From assembly GCA_017405115.1 (NCBI GenBank), contig JAFRBA010000114.1:1-64000 (forward strand): 64,000 nt of DNA, given 5' to 3'. Source of the DNA: Kiritimatiellia bacterium. Its GTDB lineage: Bacteria; Verrucomicrobiota; Kiritimatiellia; RFP12; UBA1067. A program made the translations under genes and the position numbers. The notes below the pieces were generated by a model. It saw nothing but the letters and a program-made list of their open reading frames with translations. It was not told the DNA's origin and ran no database searches. Shown here piece after piece: positions 46,758-55,763 of the stretch (position 1 is the first letter of the stretch; the number at the start of each line of letters is the position of its first letter).

Positions 46758-49469
46758 ATGAGCCGTATCTCCATGGCCGACAAAGTGGTATTTGCACTTG
46801 CTGCTTCCATTTGCCTGGCGCTTGGCGCCACGGAGCAGGTGCAGTGGACCGGCGGGGGCGACAGGAACAACACTTTCGGAGATCCGAAGAACTTCCAGAT
46901 GTGGGATCCTACGCTTGGCAAGAATGTAAACATCTTGCCTGAACCCGGATGGATGGTGTACTTCGCATCCAACACTCCACCCATGCACGTGCGGAACGAC
47001 GACGCGGCATTGGCGTCGAGCATCACGTTCTATCTGCTCGGCAACACGCGCGTGTATTGGGACGTGACCACGAACAGCACTTTCAGGGGGATGCTGTATC
47101 GCCAGGATGGCCAAAAAACCGGCACCGAATTCGTGAAGGCGGGCGGAAATTCCACCCTTCAGTTCGTGCATGGAACACAGGCCTCGTATGATGCGTTCTA
47201 CACGGTTGCGGAGGGAACGCTGAAGCTGCCAGACTACTCCGGCCGGACGGCTCCGTTCTCGACTTACAAAGGAGGTTTCTGCACGGTGTCAAACGGAGCG
47301 ACGCTGGTGCTGTTCAGTACAGACAACAATCCTGAGACATGGTTCCAGTGGCTCAAATGCTATGGCACTATTACCAACGACAACCCCGCAACCACCAATT
47401 TCCTCGTGCAATACTACACCGACAATGTCCCGAGCGTCATTGCCGGCACGGTTGGAGGCAATATCTATTTGCGCGTTGGCGAAGGGGAGTTCAACATCAC
47501 ATCCACGAACTGCCCCTTCATCAGGGTGAATCCGCGTTCGAGCGGTTCGAGCCAGACGGTGATAGGCATCGCGAAATTCGGCATGAAGGGCGAAACCGTG
47601 TCGTCCATCGGCGCCATCGAAACGCTTTCCGAGGAAGTGGGAAGCGCGAAATACGACAACGTCCTCTACCGCTACCTCGGCACTGGCGAGACCACGGACA
47701 AGACTTTTGAGTTCAAGTTGGACCAAAAATATGCCGAACGGAGCGTGGTCCATCCCTTCGGCATCGACGGCGGGCCGCATGGCGGCGCAATATTCACGGG
47801 TTTGTGGAAGGGCCTTACCTCTTACTTCCAGGTGTTCCGCGTGACGGGCAGCAACATCGTCCCCTGCCAGTACAACGGTACGATGGAGATAACGACAAGC
47901 GGAAACATACACTACGCGCCGCACATCTTGAAGGACGGCACGGGCATATGGAGATTCAACGAGAACGGCAGCCGTTCCAAAATGTACGAGATTGGCATGA
48001 CGGGGGCGTTCTCCGTTGAAGATGGCACGTTGCAGTTCGACACCCTGGGCGAGCAGGGCGAGAACTGCGCGCTTGGCACGGCTGGCGACCTCTACGACAA
48101 GTACTATGGCGCATACGACGCAGACAAGAAGGTAAACTGGGCGTATTCGTTCGGCACGACGAACGCGACTGGCGCGGCGGACAAGGAGGGAACGCTGGAG
48201 CATGTTGGCACGAACATCGCTTATGCGGCGCGCAGGAAGATTTCGCTTCTTGGCAACGGGCGGCTCAAGAACTCCGGCACGAACGTCCTTGCCCTTCGCG
48301 GTGTTTCCGCGCGCGCGCCGGGCGAGCATACGTTCACTTTGGACGGCGCAAACGCGATGACAAACGCGATAGCCGAGGTCTCGGACGGCGTGGAGGGCGC
48401 GCACGTGTCGGTGGTGAAGGAGGGAACTGGCAAGTGGTGGCTCAAGGGTAACACGACATTCTCCGGCGATCTCGTGGTGAAGGGCGGCGAACTGTACGTC
48501 GAGGCGAACACGAACAAGTTCAACTGGTTCCGCTTGACATTCCGAAAGACTGGGTCGACCTCGGACGCCTATGTGATGCCGGGCGAATTCGCGCTTTACG
48601 ACAAGGACGGCGTGCGCCAGAACAAGAATTTGACCAGACCTGCTGGCGTGCCCAGTGGGAATGCCGTGCGCGTGAGACGCGAGTTCTGCCATCTCAAGCC
48701 GGGTGAAATATACTATGGTAACGCGATTTCCAGTGCCTTCCAGCAAGACGGAAATCGTCTGGACTATTTCACGTCGGACAGCTTGTCGACGCTGCCCGTT
48801 GCATCCTATTACTACAGAGCGCCGGACGAGAACATTCAGTATCTGTGGGTGCCTGTTACGATGCGACTGAAGGACAGCGCAAAGGAGATCGCGTCGTTCG
48901 ACATGTGCGCGGCAACTTGGCAAGAGCCTCGTCAACCCCTGTCGTACTTCGTAGAGGGCAGTCAGGACGGATTGAACTGGCAGATGCTGAGCGACAAGCC
49001 CTCTGGATCCTTCACATTTCAGGGCGTGGGGAAATGGTATTCCAACGGAGATTCTTTTGTCTCCGGCGAAGTGCGCAAGGTCTCCGACGGCAAGGGCTAC
49101 GCGATCGCCGGGCATCCAGAGGTCTCGTCGCTGCCGAACGTCCGCAGCGTGCGCGTCGACGCTGGCGCGCTGCTGAAGACTGAATACGAGAACGTCGGCG
49201 AGATACGGGGGCTCAAGGTCGCCGCAGTTGGCGGCGGAACGATCGACGGATTCAAGTTCGCTGAGGAAGGTTCGGTGGATCTGGTCGACGTTCCGTCCAG
49301 GGGCGCCGTGGAAATGCCGGTGAACATCGTGAACGACGGCGGCACCAAAGCCAACATCGCGGGCTGGCCGATCACCGTCAACGGAGCTGTTGAGACGCGT
49401 CGGAGCGTCGAGTTCACGGGAGCCTCTTTCAGGATCGTGCCCAAAGGCTTGTACATCATGTTCAACTGA
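46758..49469 (+). CDS. Large beta-rich surface protein with discoidin-like domain
   Basis: 903 residues from ATG 46758 (AGGAGG upstream); in-frame ATG 46710 also has AAGGAG. Signal peptide VVFALAASICLALGA. Beta-helix-type repeats (WWLKGNTTFSGDLVVKGGEL is an autotransporter-associated repeat), then a discoidin/F5-8-like region (~580-775: WFRLTFRKTGSTSDAYVMPG, SYFVEGSQDGLNWQML) that may bind glycan. The C-terminus ends GLYIMFN, matching other surface tails. Followed 13 bp later by the double DUF4838 gene. Confidence 0.8.
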   Translation: MSRISMADKVVFALAASICLALGATEQVQWTGGGDRNNTFGDPKNFQMWDPTLGKNVNILPEPGWMVYFASNTPPMHVRNDDAALASSITFYLLGNTRVYWDVTTNSTFRGMLYRQDGQKTGTEFVKAGGNSTLQFVHGTQASYDAFYTVAEGTLKLPDYSGRTAPFSTYKGGFCTVSNGATLVLFSTDNNPETWFQWLKCYGTITNDNPATTNFLVQYYTDNVPSVIAGTVGGNIYLRVGEGEFNITSTNCPFIRVNPRSSGSSQTVIGIAKFGMKGETVSSIGAIETLSEEVGSAKYDNVLYRYLGTGETTDKTFEFKLDQKYAERSVVHPFGIDGGPHGGAIFTGLWKGLTSYFQVFRVTGSNIVPCQYNGTMEITTSGNIHYAPHILKDGTGIWRFNENGSRSKMYEIGMTGAFSVEDGTLQFDTLGEQGENCALGTAGDLYDKYYGAYDADKKVNWAYSFGTTNATGAADKEGTLEHVGTNIAYAARRKISLLGNGRLKNSGTNVLALRGVSARAPGEHTFTLDGANAMTNAIAEVSDGVEGAHVSVVKEGTGKWWLKGNTTFSGDLVVKGGELYVEANTNKFNWFRLTFRKTGSTSDAYVMPGEFALYDKDGVRQNKNLTRPAGVPSGNAVRVRREFCHLKPGEIYYGNAISSAFQQDGNRLDYFTSDSLSTLPVASYYYRAPDENIQYLWVPVTMRLKDSAKEIASFDMCAATWQEPRQPLSYFVEGSQDGLNWQMLSDKPSGSFTFQGVGKWYSNGDSFVSGEVRKVSDGKGYAIAGHPEVSSLPNVRSVRVDAGALLKTEYENVGEIRGLKVAAVGGGTIDGFKFAEEGSVDLVDVPSRGAVEMPVNIVNDGGTKANIAGWPITVNGAVETRRSVEFTGASFRIVPKGLYIMFN

Positions 49470-49482
49470 GGCGCCGCCGGAA

Positions 49483-52400
49483 ATGACACTGAATGTGCGC
49501 GTTTGCTCCGCGCTTCTGGTCCTGTTTGCATCGGTCGCCGTCGCGTTGTCGGCGGCGGATGCCGCGGTTCTCGAACTTTCGCCCGGTACGACCGAGGCGC
49601 TGATCGCGCCGGGAGCCGCGCCGGCGACGCGCTTCGCCGCGAGCGAGCTTACCAACTTCCTTTCCCGCGTGTTCGGAGCGCCGGTGCCGGTCGTCACCAG
49701 CCCGACCGCCGGGCGGCGGCAGATCGTCGTCGGCACGAACGAATGGTCGAAGGCCGAGGGCATCGACCCCGAGGCGACGGGCAAGGACGATGGGTTCGTC
49801 ATCAAGGCCACTGCCGACAGGCTGTATCTCTGCGGCGTGGACGGCACGTACAGGTGGTACGAGGAGGCGTTCCGGCGCAAGGCGAACGGAGGGGGTCTGA
49901 TGCAGGGCAGGAGGTCGTCGTCGTTCGCCGTCTACGAGTTCCTTGAGCGCTACTGCGACTGCCGCTTCTACTGGCCGGGCGAGCTTGGAGAAATAGTGCC
50001 GCGCGCCGATAAGGTGCGCGTGCCGATTGGCGAGCGCGCGTTCGCGCCGGAGATGATCATACGCAAGTACTACCATCCGAAGTTCGCCGATCCGCCGCCG
50101 TGGAAGGACAACGGCTGGATTGAGGACTGCGAGTATTCGGAAAGCCAGGGGATGAGCTACAGCTGGTCTCGTCTGCGCATGGGGTCGTTCGACATCCCGT
50201 GCTGCCATGGCATAAACGGGTTCGAGTTCCTGCGCAGGTTCGGCAAGGAGCATCCGGAGTGGTTCGCTCTCAAGAAGGACGGGACGCGCTTCACGAAGTA
50301 CGAAGGCTATCCATGTTCGCGCCACGGGATGGTTTGCCTCACCTCCGGCGTCATGGAGGAGCTGTACAAGGACGTCAAGAGCTACCTGACAGGCGAAAGC
50401 CCGGACGTGCGCAAGATACACAAGGGGGCGGACGGGAAGTGGGGCTGGTCGCATTCGTTCAGAGGCCGCAAGTACGTGGACATCATGCCTAACGACAACC
50501 AGTACAAGTGCTGCTGCGAGAATTGCAGGGCGAAGTACAACGAGAAGGATCCGTCCGGACTGTACGCGTCTGAGCTGGTATGGGGCTACACGCGCGACAT
50601 CGCGAACCGGCTCATCCGCGAGAAGGTGCCGGGCTACGTGACGCAGATGGCGTACGAATGGTACAGCCGCGTGCCGGATTTCGACATCCCCACGAACGTG
50701 ATGGTGATGGTGGCGAAGACGGGGCCGTTCTCGATGCGCAAGCCGGACATGCTTGCGCGCGACAACGCGGTCGTCAGGCAGTGGAAGAAGAAGGTCGGGA
50801 ATGTCTGGATATGGACATACCCGAACAAGTACGGCAAGCTGAAGGTGGTGGGCGTGCCGACGATGACGCCGTGGGCGTGGGGGAAGTACTACAAGATGAT
50901 CTCGCCCGACGTTTTCGGCGCGTTCGCCGAGTCGGAGTGCGACCGCTTCTTCTTCAACCACCTGAACTACTACGTGTTCTCGCGCGTGTGCTGGGACCCG
51001 TCGGTGGACGTGGACGCGATCATCCGTGAATACTTCGAGCGCTGCTACGGCGCGGCGGCGCCGGATGCGGAGAAGTTCTGCCGCGAGCTGGAGGACAAGT
51101 TCCTCGACGAGATGGTCGGCGCGTTCGAGATGACGGGCGAAGGCCCCCAGGCGAAAGCGCCAAGCGTTCACGAGATATGGACGCGCATCTATTCGCCCGC
51201 CGTGCTGGAGAAGTGGGGACGGCTTCTCGACACGGGCGCGGCGAAGCTCGCGAAGGGGTCGGTCGAGGCCAGGCGCTTCAACCTCTTCCGGGACGAGCTG
51301 CTCGGGATCATGCTGCGAACCTCCGACGAATATCTGTCGGTTGCGGACGCAACCAGGGCGGCGGCGAAGTACAAGGAGAATCCGCCGAAGAGGAACCTCG
51401 TCAGGCGCGACATGGGGTGGTACGCCACCAAGTGGGACAAAACGGAGAGGATCGTGTCCGACCGCTCTGTGAAGGTGGTGTCCACGAATGGCACGGCCGT
51501 GGCGCTGTACTATCTGGACGGAAGCGCCGGGGAATCGCTGAAGCCGGAAACGCGCTACCGCATTTCGTTCTTCGTGAAGGGGAAGGACATCGTTTCCATG
51601 CGGCAGGGCGGCGGCGCGGGACTTTCCCTTTGCGACGCGCGCAACAACTTCTTCCCAAGCCCTTCGGCGCTTTCCGGGACGTTCGACTGGCTGCATCAGT
51701 CGTTCGAGCACAAGACCGCCCCAGGGACGAACAAGGGCGGGCGCAGCTACATCTACCTGCGCATATCCGGCGCAAACGGCACGGCGTGGTTCGACGGCGT
51801 GACGATAGAGGAGATGCCCGACCATCTCGCGGAGCCGGGAAAGTGCGCTGTGGTGGTCGCCCCGACGGCGTCGAAGGTGACGCGCTTCGCCGCGAAGGAG
51901 CTGGCCAAGTTCCTGACGCGCAGGTTCTCCGGCAGGGAGGTCCCCGTGAAAACGGCGCCGACGGAAGGCGAGTTCGCGTTCGTGGTGGGCGACAACGCCT
52001 GGAGCCGCGCCGCCGGGATCGACCCGACGAAGCTGCCGCGCGACGGCTTCGCGGTCAAGACCGTGCCGGGGCGCGTGTACATCTGCGGCGTGGACGATCC
52101 CAAGATGGACATCGAGCGGCGCATGGGCGTCAGGTGCGAGATGGCGAGCCTGTTCGGAGTGTACGACTTCCTGGAGAAGGTCGCGGACTGCCGCTTCTTC
52201 TTCCCGGGCGAGCTGGGCGAAATCGTGCGCAGGGGCGACGACCTGCCGATCCAGAACCTCGACTACACGTCCGCGCCGGACTACACGGCGCGGCGCATCT
52301 ACGACGGGCTGAAATGCGAATACTTCGACCCGTCCAACAAGGTCGGCCGTGCGTTGAACCTCTATCGCACGAGGATGGAGACGGAGTACGTTCCCTGCTG

Positions 52401-54078
52401 CCACGGCCTTGCGCACCACGACTTCATCAACCGGTTCGGCAAGACGCACCCCGAATATTTCGCGCTCCAGCAGGGCCGGCGGAACGTCAACCCCAACTAC
52501 CGCCATCCGCAACAGTTCTGCTTCTCGAACAAGGGGTTCAGGGACGCGATGTACGAGGACATCGTGAAGGCTCTGAAGGGCGGAGCGAAGTATTTCGACG
52601 CGATGCCCCAGGACGAGATGGTGCCGTGCGAATGCCCCGACTGCCGGGCCGCATACGCCTCCGGGCCGAAGGGCAGCCCCGCGTCGGAGCTCGTCTGGGG
52701 CATGGTCGGCGAATGGGGGCGGCGTCTCATAGCGGACGGCATTCCCGGAAATCTCACGCTCCTCGCCTACTATCCGTACAAGGCGGTGCCGAAGGTCGAG
52801 CTGCCGACGAACGTCCAGGTGATGGTCGCCGTGTACGGGCCGTTCTCGCTCGTCAACAAGGCGCACCTTGCGGCCGACGACGCCACGATAAAGGCGTGGA
52901 CGAAGAAGGTCGGGCACAAGGTGTGGCTCTGGACCTATCCAGACAAATACTCCGGACTCGATATCATAGGGCTGCCGAGCTTTGCGATGCGGGCGTGGGG
53001 AGAATACTACGGGAAGCGCAACGACATGATATTCGGCTCGTTCGCGGAAGCCGAGGTGGAGCGCTGGTTCTACAACCATCTCAACTACTATGTCTACGGC
53101 AAGGTGTCGTGGGACAACTCCGTCAACGTGGAACGGCTGCTCACGGACTACAGGATGCGAATGTTCGGGCCGACGCTCGTTGAATACTACATGGGCAGGT
53201 TCATCGACGACCTGGAGGAGAAGTGGACGAAGAAGGTGGCCGGGCGCATGAAGGAGACGTCGCTGGGGCCGCAGTCGATGGCGCCGTCGAACGACGAGAT
53301 ATGGCAGGACATATATTCGCCCGCCGTTCTAAAGTCCTATGACTCCATGCTCAGACATGCGCTGGACGCCGCCGGCAACTTGCCCGATCCGCTCGTCGCA
53401 CGGCGGGTGGAGCTGTTCCGGAAGGAGCTGTACGATCCGCTCGTGGCGGCGAGCAGAATGTATTTCGACAAGAAAAGGAGAGTCGCAAGCCTGCCGGTCG
53501 TCAAGGCCGGAACCGACATGCCGCTCATCCCGTTCGACATGGACACGAACAAACTCTTCGGGGTGAAGTCCCGCACAATGCCGGAGCGCGACATCCGGGG
53601 AACGGCGAAGATATGGAAGGAAGGCAAGTATCTTCGCGTGGCGTTTGATCTCGCGGAGCCGCGTCCCGGCGACTCGCTTGCCATCAGGCGCAAGCACGAC
53701 GAGCGGCTGGTGTGCCAGGACGAGTCGGTGGAGATCCACTTCTGCCCCACTGGCGACAGGGACCTCACGTACCAGGTGCTGGTGAACGTCCTTGGAAGCC
53801 ATGCGGAGGTGCGGAAGGTGACTGTCGGGCAGTCCACAACCATGGACTGGACCTGGAACCCGGAGCTCGTGGTCGACATCAAGCGCACGCGGAGGGGATA
53901 CAAGTACGACGTGTCGATACCGCTCGACTCGTTCGAGCCGATGGCGAAGCGCGTGCCGGTGGAGCTTACGCGCAGCCGGATGATGAAGAGGCCGGACAAG
54001 TACCACCAGCTTTTCCACACCTCGCCGCTCGTTGACCAGTTCGGCGACTCGTCCAGCTTCTCGGTGGTGGAGTTCTGA
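49483..54078 (+). CDS. Tandem DUF4838 protein with CBM-like modules
   Basis: 1531 residues from ATG 49483; signal peptide VCSALLVLFASVAVALSAADA. Two DUF4838 copies: ~25-640 (FAASELTNFLSRVFG, RQIVVGTNEWSKAEGIDPEA, DFDIPTNVMVMVAKTGPF) and ~785-1340 (FAAKELAKFLTRRFS, FVVGDNAWSRAAGIDPTK, KVELPTNVQVMVAVYGPF). A CBM4/9-like sandwich (~640-785) lies between them and a CBM9-like domain (~1375-1531, CQDESVEIHFCPTGDR) closes the chain. Arose by internal duplication. Exported polysaccharide-processing enzyme by context; chemistry unassigned. Confidence 0.87.
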   Translation: MTLNVRVCSALLVLFASVAVALSAADAAVLELSPGTTEALIAPGAAPATRFAASELTNFLSRVFGAPVPVVTSPTAGRRQIVVGTNEWSKAEGIDPEATGKDDGFVIKATADRLYLCGVDGTYRWYEEAFRRKANGGGLMQGRRSSSFAVYEFLERYCDCRFYWPGELGEIVPRADKVRVPIGERAFAPEMIIRKYYHPKFADPPPWKDNGWIEDCEYSESQGMSYSWSRLRMGSFDIPCCHGINGFEFLRRFGKEHPEWFALKKDGTRFTKYEGYPCSRHGMVCLTSGVMEELYKDVKSYLTGESPDVRKIHKGADGKWGWSHSFRGRKYVDIMPNDNQYKCCCENCRAKYNEKDPSGLYASELVWGYTRDIANRLIREKVPGYVTQMAYEWYSRVPDFDIPTNVMVMVAKTGPFSMRKPDMLARDNAVVRQWKKKVGNVWIWTYPNKYGKLKVVGVPTMTPWAWGKYYKMISPDVFGAFAESECDRFFFNHLNYYVFSRVCWDPSVDVDAIIREYFERCYGAAAPDAEKFCRELEDKFLDEMVGAFEMTGEGPQAKAPSVHEIWTRIYSPAVLEKWGRLLDTGAAKLAKGSVEARRFNLFRDELLGIMLRTSDEYLSVADATRAAAKYKENPPKRNLVRRDMGWYATKWDKTERIVSDRSVKVVSTNGTAVALYYLDGSAGESLKPETRYRISFFVKGKDIVSMRQGGGAGLSLCDARNNFFPSPSALSGTFDWLHQSFEHKTAPGTNKGGRSYIYLRISGANGTAWFDGVTIEEMPDHLAEPGKCAVVVAPTASKVTRFAAKELAKFLTRRFSGREVPVKTAPTEGEFAFVVGDNAWSRAAGIDPTKLPRDGFAVKTVPGRVYICGVDDPKMDIERRMGVRCEMASLFGVYDFLEKVADCRFFFPGELGEIVRRGDDLPIQNLDYTSAPDYTARRIYDGLKCEYFDPSNKVGRALNLYRTRMETEYVPCCHGLAHHDFINRFGKTHPEYFALQQGRRNVNPNYRHPQQFCFSNKGFRDAMYEDIVKALKGGAKYFDAMPQDEMVPCECPDCRAAYASGPKGSPASELVWGMVGEWGRRLIADGIPGNLTLLAYYPYKAVPKVELPTNVQVMVAVYGPFSLVNKAHLAADDATIKAWTKKVGHKVWLWTYPDKYSGLDIIGLPSFAMRAWGEYYGKRNDMIFGSFAEAEVERWFYNHLNYYVYGKVSWDNSVNVERLLTDYRMRMFGPTLVEYYMGRFIDDLEEKWTKKVAGRMKETSLGPQSMAPSNDEIWQDIYSPAVLKSYDSMLRHALDAAGNLPDPLVARRVELFRKELYDPLVAASRMYFDKKRRVASLPVVKAGTDMPLIPFDMDTNKLFGVKSRTMPERDIRGTAKIWKEGKYLRVAFDLAEPRPGDSLAIRRKHDERLVCQDESVEIHFCPTGDRDLTYQVLVNVLGSHAEVRKVTVGQSTTMDWTWNPELVVDIKRTRRGYKYDVSIPLDSFEPMAKRVPVELTRSRMMKRPDKYHQLFHTSPLVDQFGDSSSFSVVEF

Positions 54079-54118
54079 TTTGACATAGACATCGAACAAA
54101 ACAGAAAGGCAATCGAAA

Positions 54119-55687
54119 ATGAAGCAAACATCGTCCTGCCTGAGCGGCAGAAGGGGATTTCTAAGGGGAATCGGCGCCGTCGCGGTCGCGTCCGCCGTCG
54201 GAGGCTGCAAGAACGGCCCGGCATGCGGTGGCGCGCCGGCATGCGCTCGCAAGGCGTTGAAGGGCGACAAACTCAAGTTCGGCGTTGTCGGCGCGGGCGG
54301 CAAGGGCTGGACGGACTGGCGCAACATGTTCTGGCACGGCAACCTGCCGGTTGCCATCTGCGACGTCGACCGCGGCGCGATAGACAGGTCGCTTGCAGAG
54401 ATTCGCGCGAAGGGGTTCAACGTCGCCGACGTTCGCACGTACACCGACTACCGCAAGATGATCGACGACCAGTCGAAGCTCGGCATGGACTTCGTCACGA
54501 TCTCCACGCCGGACCACATGCACGCGCCCCAGGCGGTCGCGGCGATGCGCGCGGGGCTGCACTGCTACGTGCAGAAGCCGCTTTGCAGAACTCTGTGGGA
54601 GTCGGCGCACATGCGCGAGGTGGCCAGGGAGACCGGGCGCCTCGTGCAGATGGGCAACCAGGGGTCTTCTGGCGACGGGCATCGCCGCCATGTGGAGCTG
54701 ATACAGCAGGGCATCATTGGCGACGTGCGCGAAATATACGTCTGGACGGACCGCCCGATATGGTTCCAGGGCGCGAAGGCGAAGCGGTTCGCCGCCGGCA
54801 GGGCCGCGACGCCTCCGAAGACGCTCGACTGGGACCTCTGGCTTGGCACCGCGAAGTGGCGCGAGTATCCGGAGAACCAGCCCGACGGCCTCGTCCTTCC
54901 CTGCAAGAACCAGTGGGCCGCATGCAAGAAGGGCGTATACCACGACTTCAACTGGCGTGCGTTCTACGACTTCGGGACGGGCGCGTTCGGCGACATGGCG
55001 TGCCACACCATGAACCTCCCGTATCGCGGCGCGGAGCTTGAGGCCGTGAAGAGCGCGGAGTGCTACGACATGCACGAGTGGAACGACGTCGCCTTCCCGA
55101 TGAAGAGCCGCGTGAAGCTCGTCTACGCGGCGCGCGCGTCCAAGGCGCGCCCGGGTGCGACGCTGCCCGAATGCACGGTATACTGGTCCGAGGGCGGCTT
55201 CATCCCGGACGATCCGCGCCTTGCGCCGATCATGAAGGTGCTCAAGGAGAACGAGAAAGGAGAAAACCCTCTCAACGGCTGCATCTTCGTCGGGTCGAAG
55301 GGAATGTTCGCCTCGCTCGATCCGTACGGCAACGACTGCGTTCTCATGCTTGACGGCGAGAAGGCGCCGCGCAACACCAGGGACCACGAGGCGTGCACGC
55401 TCGACCAGGTGCCGATGTACATACCGCGCGTCCCCGGCAAGACCGACGACATCTGGACGGACATGGACCGCGAGCAGACCGGCGAGCTCTGCCGCGCCAT
55501 ACGCGGCGAGGCGAAGTGCTTCAGCGACGTCGACTACTCGACCGGCATTCTGGAGGGAATGCTCGTCGGCTGCATGTCGCAGCGGCTGAACCGCCCGCTC
55601 CGCTGGGACGCGGCCGCGTACCGCTTCGACGACAATGACGCCAACGCGCTTGTCAGGCCGTACATACGCCCTGGCTGGGAGTTCTAA
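54119..55687 (+). CDS. TAT-exported Gfo/Idh/MocA-family oxidoreductase
   Basis: 522 residues. TAT signal SGRRGFLRGIGAVAVASAVGG with a Cys right after it, possibly a lipoprotein. NAD-binding FGVVGAGGKGWTDWRN, then VTISTPDHMHAPQAVAAM, CYVQKPLCRTLWESAHM and VQMGNQGSSGDGHRRHVELI, the pattern of PVC-type exported Gfo/Idh proteins. Oxidises or rearranges a sugar; it lacks the HGLGP and FTRGAW signatures of GH109. AAAGG precedes ATG 54119. Confidence 0.9.
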   Translation: MKQTSSCLSGRRGFLRGIGAVAVASAVGGCKNGPACGGAPACARKALKGDKLKFGVVGAGGKGWTDWRNMFWHGNLPVAICDVDRGAIDRSLAEIRAKGFNVADVRTYTDYRKMIDDQSKLGMDFVTISTPDHMHAPQAVAAMRAGLHCYVQKPLCRTLWESAHMREVARETGRLVQMGNQGSSGDGHRRHVELIQQGIIGDVREIYVWTDRPIWFQGAKAKRFAAGRAATPPKTLDWDLWLGTAKWREYPENQPDGLVLPCKNQWAACKKGVYHDFNWRAFYDFGTGAFGDMACHTMNLPYRGAELEAVKSAECYDMHEWNDVAFPMKSRVKLVYAARASKARPGATLPECTVYWSEGGFIPDDPRLAPIMKVLKENEKGENPLNGCIFVGSKGMFASLDPYGNDCVLMLDGEKAPRNTRDHEACTLDQVPMYIPRVPGKTDDIWTDMDREQTGELCRAIRGEAKCFSDVDYSTGILEGMLVGCMSQRLNRPLRWDAAAYRFDDNDANALVRPYIRPGWEF

Positions 55688-55722
55688 CGCCGACGAAAGC
55701 CCGGGTTCGCCTGATCATTTGA

Positions 55723-55728
55723 TATACT
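55723..55728 (+). promoter_or_regulatory. -10 box ahead of the SGNH fusion gene
   Basis: TTTGATATACTG; TATACT at 55723-55728. A 10-codon ORF starts 6 nt later (ATG 55735) and its TGA overlaps ATG 55764 by 4 bp. Confidence 0.5.
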
Positions 55729-55763
55729 GTTGACATGGGAAATCCACTGAAAGGTACACGACG

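Noticed and set aside
49462..53079. 1205-codon minus-strand open frame opposite the double DUF4838 gene
   Set aside because: Composition-driven shadow; DUF4838 motifs and duplication are on plus.
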